Positions 59,877 through 64,000 of a DNA stretch of 64,000 bases are shown piece after piece. Source of the DNA: Xanthoparmelia taractica. Its lineage: Eukaryota > Ascomycota > Lecanoromycetes > Lecanorales > Parmeliaceae. The notes beneath the pieces were generated by a model. It saw only the letters and a program-made list of their open reading frames with translations, did no database searches and was not told where the DNA came from. Positions within the stretch are counted from its first letter, which is position 1; the number at the start of each line of letters is the position of its first letter. The DNA lies in contig JANQBS010000078.1 in assembly GCA_033085395.1 (NCBI GenBank), positions 1 through 64,000 of the forward strand, in the 5' to 3' direction. The position numbers and the translations under genes are program-made.

Positions 59877-61106
59877 ATGGTTGGACTTCTCCAAAGGTGT
59901 TGCAGTATCTCATCCGGCAAGCGCAATGATAGCCGCAATGATGCCGAGGTCGATGGCCGCCTTGGTGTAAGTCTTTCTCTGGGATATCTGTTGTCAAACG
60001 TTCACAGCCCATCGCTATCGCGCATCCACCCATTCATATACAGCATTTCCTTGCAGTGCATCTTAATCTTGTAATAGCTAGGCTGAGCGGACGTACAGAA
60101 GCGTGACCTCGGGCGCTATGCCTATGAACACAGAATGCCAGACTGGCTGTACCGCTTGCTTGAAGATGAGGAGAAGCACCATCTAGAAGGAGCGCCATCC
60201 GGAATCACTAGCATCCTGGGCAAGCTGCTTGAGCAAGACCGGGATGTTGAGTCTGCATACCTATGCCACACCGATGTCGGTTACGTTGGCAAGATCAAAG
60301 TCAAGTCCAAAGATGAAGGTAACGATTTCTGTGGTTATCACAACATCCAAATGCTTCTCAGCTACGTCATTGCCACAAGAACGGAATGTCTAAAAGAACT
60401 CGCGGATGGGATTCCCACTATTTGGGAGATACAGCATATGATCGAGGAGGCTTGGGATCAAGGCTTCAATGAGTCTGGCCGAGTGCAGACGGGCGGCATC
60501 AAAGGCACTCGAAAGCACATTGGGACGCCAGAAGTATGTGGAACATCTTTGAAGCATATCTTGCCTTGTAGATATGTTACTGCACCCTACGTTGCCAACG
60601 GTAGCGGGTCACACAAATTGGGCATGTAATTGACATAATCACAGGCCCAAGCACTGTTCCTTAACTTGAAGAACCCTTGTAAAGCGGACAGATACCAGGA
60701 CATCAAAGGTGGCGCCACCGCATACGAGCAGCTGCTCGACTCGGTGGAACACTATTTCTCCAACTCAGCCACCACCTTACGCCTGGGGAGCTTCCCCGGA
60801 GTCCATAACACTCAGCTCCCTCCCATCTACCTCCAGCGGCCTTACCACTCAATGACCATAATCGGCATCGAAAAGCGTCTAGGTGGCTCCCGCAGCTTAC
60901 TCGTCTTCGATCCCGCTTATAAACCCTCGAAGGCAATGTCAAAAACGCTGGACCGCAATTCCATCACTACTACTGGGGCAAATGCGCCGTCCATGTCGTT
61001 GATCAAACCCTACCGACGTGGGAAGAAATACCTCAAAAGATACCACGCTTTTGAGACTTTGCGTCTCGTAGCACCCCCTGGGCCTTCTCTTTCGGACAAG
61101 GAATAA
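59877..61106 (+). CDS. Peptidase C78 family cysteine protease (ZUFSP/Mug105-like)
   Basis: Three exons: 59877-59966, 60099-60533 and 60645-61106. Introns are 132 nt (GTAAGT..CAG) and 111 nt (GTATGT..CAG), and all junctions are phase 0. The sum is 987 nt, 328 residues plus stop. Start context ACAATGG. Motifs: RYAYEHRMPDWL early; the catalytic box DFCGYHNIQMLLSY with Cys108 as nucleophile; WIG-like KHIGTPEAQALF; then the His/Asp part IYLQRPYHSMTIIGIE with His243 and LLVFDP with Asp264. This is the C78 fold of UFM1-specific proteases and of ZUFSP/Mug105, a K63-selective deubiquitinase. Most ascomycetes lack UFM1, so a deubiquitinase role is more likely (inference). No N-terminal zinc fingers are visible; the first exon is a short Cys-containing stretch. 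Exon 1 is the least certain part. Confidence 0.82.
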
Positions 61107-61527
61107 ATCGGAGCAGCTAGCGCATCAGTTTGGACCGAATGATCTAGGGATAAAACGCAGAGCAAGATCATGACTCCCGATCAATATTCTTTTAGTTCTA
61201 ACATGTTGACCAGACGCAGTGATCTAAGCGACATCCCACAAAACCTTTACCAATGGGTAGGACCGGAGATAAAGATCCTCCTGTCAGAAAGCTTTCCTGC
61301 CATCTATCTCTCACCTACTCCTACTATAAGATAATGTTGATTGCATACCCTCCCTGAGAGTGAGCGCTTTCTACTTCACGATGGTGAAGACTTAAGGAGT
61401 AAGAATATCAATTGTTGGAACTATTGTCATTCCACGAGACTGTACATCAGGCGCACATACTACGTCTAGTCGCAGCTTCAAACACGCTCCCGCAAGCAAA
61501 TAGGAAGCCGCAATGGCTCACCCAACT
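61107..61527. other. Convergent intergenic region
   Basis: 3' flanks of the C78 protease gene (plus) and the kinase-like gene (minus). Nothing else was recognised. Confidence 0.5.
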
Positions 61528-62820
61528 CTAGTAAGGCCTCAGATAGTTCCTGGCAATTGGCTCCTCTCCTCTCTCCTTTGCCCAGCCCTCATACCCTTCC
61601 GGGAACTTTTCGACGAAGTAGCGCATCACATCCGTACACCTGCCAGAACTGTCAGCCCAAAAGCGTCAAAAGTATGGAGGTCCTGGAATACTCACATCTT
61701 TCTATATCGAAGATTGCCCGGGTATAATGTCGAGCAATTCATATCCCAGCGACTGCATGCACGTCGTCAGCCGTAGCTACCGCTCAAAACTGCGGGCTGT
61801 ACTCACAGGCAGTATAGAGCATTCCGATCATCCTGGTCTTCTTCTGGGTCAGACTTCTGGAAGTGTTCAAAATAAGCTTTTACGTATTGCTTTCCCATCT
61901 TATGGCGAATTGGTCGCAAAGGCGCAAGTTCGACTATTCTATTAGTATGATCGAAGAATGGGAGTCTCTTCTACGTACTCTCATTGTGAGCATATATGCA
62001 GGTAGCATCGTAGATGACAGGCAAGTTGGAATCCAGGTCTGTGGAGACATTGCCGTCCCAAATGTCACCATGGACCAGCCTTGGCTCAATTTTTCTACCA
62101 CCAGTCTCTAATGGCCGAAGCAAGCGAGGCACCACTTTCTCAAGGGTCAATCTACATAGCTCATGCACCTCTTCGTCATACCCTTGCGACTTCTCTTCGT
62201 TCTCAAAGACGAGCCTGATTGAATTGGAAAAGAACTCTTCCCATGTCTCCGTCCATTCGGTATACTGGGGTATCGTGCCTTGCAGTGTTGGCACATAAAA
62301 GCCGTAATTACCTGTGGGGCTCACGCCATTCGTGTGTAGCTCTGCCAGACCCCGCGCCAGTTTCTGAACGTCAGGCAGGTCTTCATCCATATCTATAAAG
62401 CCGCAGAGGAAGAAGTGGATATTGGGGTCGGAAGCGTAAGTCCCTGAAGCGTAGGGGTGGGGGACGATATAAGGAAGCGTCTTCCAAAGCATTGACATTG
62501 AGACGAATTCGCCGAAGACCATTGCTTTGCCGGTTTCATGCTGCGTCACCTTCAAAAAGAAGGATATCTCCGAGCCATCAGCTTGTATGGTGGAAATCTC
62601 TGCTGTCCGTGTCCAGTAGCTGGCTCCGAAAGGCGCGATGCCTTTCACTTTGGAGCCTGGTGGCAAATCTGCACATGTCAGCTACTTAATCGTCATTCGT
62701 TTATATCACAAACGGCTCACTTGCGGAGACATTGTCATCGACGAATTGGATCCATTTCTCATCAACATCAACAGGCTTATCCCAAACCGGCTTCCCTTCT
62801 TGATCTTCGGCTTTCACCAT
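61528..62820 (-). CDS. Fructosamine/ketosamine-3-kinase family protein
   Basis: Five exons on the minus strand: 62820-62721, 62668-61979, 61933-61807, 61752-61696 and 61639-61528. Introns are 52, 45, 54 and 56 nt. The sum is 1086 nt, 361 residues plus stop. Motifs of the aminoglycoside-phosphotransferase-like kinase fold: GASYWTRTAEI followed by FFLKV with the ATP-binding Lys73; AELH; the catalytic loop LVHGDIWDGN at residues 231-240; and VIYDATCIYAHNE as the metal-binding segment, then the C-terminal CTD-like HKMGKQYVKAYF. Fructosamine 3-kinases phosphorylate glucose-derived adducts on protein lysines so that they fall off, repairing glycation. Fungi have several divergent members whose substrates are unknown. 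Normal length for the family; no signal peptide, so probably cytosolic. The splice model is strongly supported by phase and motif continuity. Confidence 0.88.
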
Positions 62821-64000
62821 TGTTGGCAGTTCTTTTCTACACTAGTCACGATATATATATTGTGGCATATAGGTGAGCAGATTTGTGACAGACAAATAGT
62901 ACATAGAGCATTTAGTATACGCTGGTTTAGCAGAAAGGCACAGGCTGCTTCCATGGTTATATGCAGTATTGAAGAGGAGAAGGTAGTTTTCATCAGCGGC
63001 TGGATAATGTGATTGGGGCTTGCTCCAGTGTAAGGAACTTTCTCTAATTGAGCTTAGCCTCTCATGCATGACTGTGACTCCCCTCCCCCTGCCAAAAGCT
63101 GCAGGCGCAATTCTCGTGTTACGATACGTAGCCGCACACACCTTGCTGTTTCGGCAAAGTCCCTCCTACTTCGGTAGCCAGCGAAAGATTAGGCGATAAT
63201 TGGACGCTGATAAGTAGAGCGAGCGTGCTTCTACTGTGTCCAACTTTGATCCAACTAACATTCCTTCAAAGTCACAACAACTAGCAACGGAGAGAAAGTC
63301 GCTGTGGGCAAGCCTGACTCGAAATCCTGACAGCTGACATTGCGACGCGGGCCGCACCTTAGGGGTGCAACCACTCTTTTTGGGCTCAGCTGAACAGTAT
63401 GGACCATACGATCCGGATAGACCGTCGCTAGCGTACACCATCCGAATCTCAGCGCAACAAAATACGGCCAGCATCCTAGCGGTATGAGATCTTTGGCCCC
63501 TCCAATCTCTCATGCAGTCCTGAGATGGAGACGTGGGAATGGATGATTGGTCCCGTCTTTTCAAATCCGAACATACTTGGCATCTATGTGCTGCTCGAGC
63601 GGTGATCTTTACTGCTCGCGTTGTCGACCGAGCCGGGCTTGCATGACCAATGCACCTTTACCAATATGAATGGTAATCAGCCTCCCTGTTGGGGGCCCGT
63701 TCACGGAATTAGAAACCCCCCCACGCGCCGCGTAGAGTTGCAAGCCGGGTTCTCGGCGTTTATCGCAGATCTTTGGTTTCACAAAGAGTATTTTTGCGCG
63801 TGGCCAAACTTCAATGCTTCTAAGTATACTGAAGCTGCTGGCGCTCGCTCGCTATGGTCTCGCAGGTTTCCTGATTCATGGGCCAATTTCATATCGTGAG
63901 ACGGCCTTTCGCGAGACCGGGCTCGCTGCGACCGCGCCTGAAATCATTGTTTGCCTTCTACAAGTCAGTCTCTTGCATGAGCTTGAACAAGATTACTTGC
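62821..64000. other. Intergenic, no supported gene
   Basis: Promoter side of the kinase-like gene, then ~1 kb of DNA with short ORFs only. A gene entering from beyond 64000 cannot be excluded. Confidence 0.4.

Noticed and set aside
1..64000. CRISPR arrays, rRNA genes, replication origins
   Set aside because: No regularly spaced repeats or rRNA-like sequence seen; CRISPR arrays are not expected in a fungal genome.

Overview
The window looks like genomic DNA of a filamentous ascomycete, most likely a Dothideomycete of the Pleosporales type. This is inferred from gene style and from repeat-induced point mutation (RIP); no species marker is present. Genes have short GT-AG introns, mostly 45-60 nt, with CTAAC or CTGAC-like branch sites. 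Two stretches (1-720 and about 5380-12540) are extremely AT-rich and TpA-rich, with no credible ORF, which is the hallmark of RIP. All exon models below were built by eye. In the intact models the exon lengths sum to a whole number of codons.

Layout. 1-720: right end of a RIP-degraded transposon. 2.4-3.3 kb: a secreted thaumatin-like protein. 5.57-12.53 kb: a RIP-degraded element with ~73 bp terminal inverted repeats (TIRs), into which a 4.2 kb Crypton (tyrosine-recombinase transposon) has inserted. Relatives of that Crypton, not RIP-degraded, lie at 25.8, 49.5 and 54.05 kb. 12.8-13.8 kb: a GNAT acetyltransferase with an in-frame TAA. 14.1-15.9 kb: a PLP-dependent aminotransferase-fold protein flanked by cysteine clusters, with a shift at a ten-base homopolymer. 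16.85-17.29 kb: a hAT-type MITE with a perfect 13 bp TIR and 8 bp target duplication. 19.5-22.3 kb: a divergent pair of related six-cysteine secreted proteins. 23.2-25.5 kb: three members or fragments of a second secreted family. 26.6-32.7 kb: a hypothetical protein, an F-box/TPR-like protein and a large N-glycosylated membrane protein.

33-42 kb is mostly low-complexity, strand-skewed intergenic DNA. It holds a tiny secreted cysteine-rich protein (35.2-35.6 kb) and a GT34 glycosyltransferase (38.5-39.7 kb). 42.2-44.2 kb is a five-exon 7TM-RGS receptor-type regulator. 47.7-48.2 kb is a three-exon 77-residue protein with a cysteine-rich membrane tail. 50.9-53.1 kb is a large conserved fungal protein broken by a stop and a frameshift. 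55.2-59.2 kb is a NACHT-ankyrin NLR whose P-loop sits on a 25-nt microexon and which carries a one-base frameshift. Head-to-head with it at 59.9-61.1 kb is a C78 (ZUFSP/Mug105-like) cysteine protease, followed at 61.5-62.8 kb by a fructosamine-kinase-like protein.

Overall this is accessory-type fungal sequence: small secreted proteins, an NLR, decaying genes and mobile elements around a few conserved housekeeping-type genes. No operon-like logic is expected, and most functional links between neighbours are speculative.
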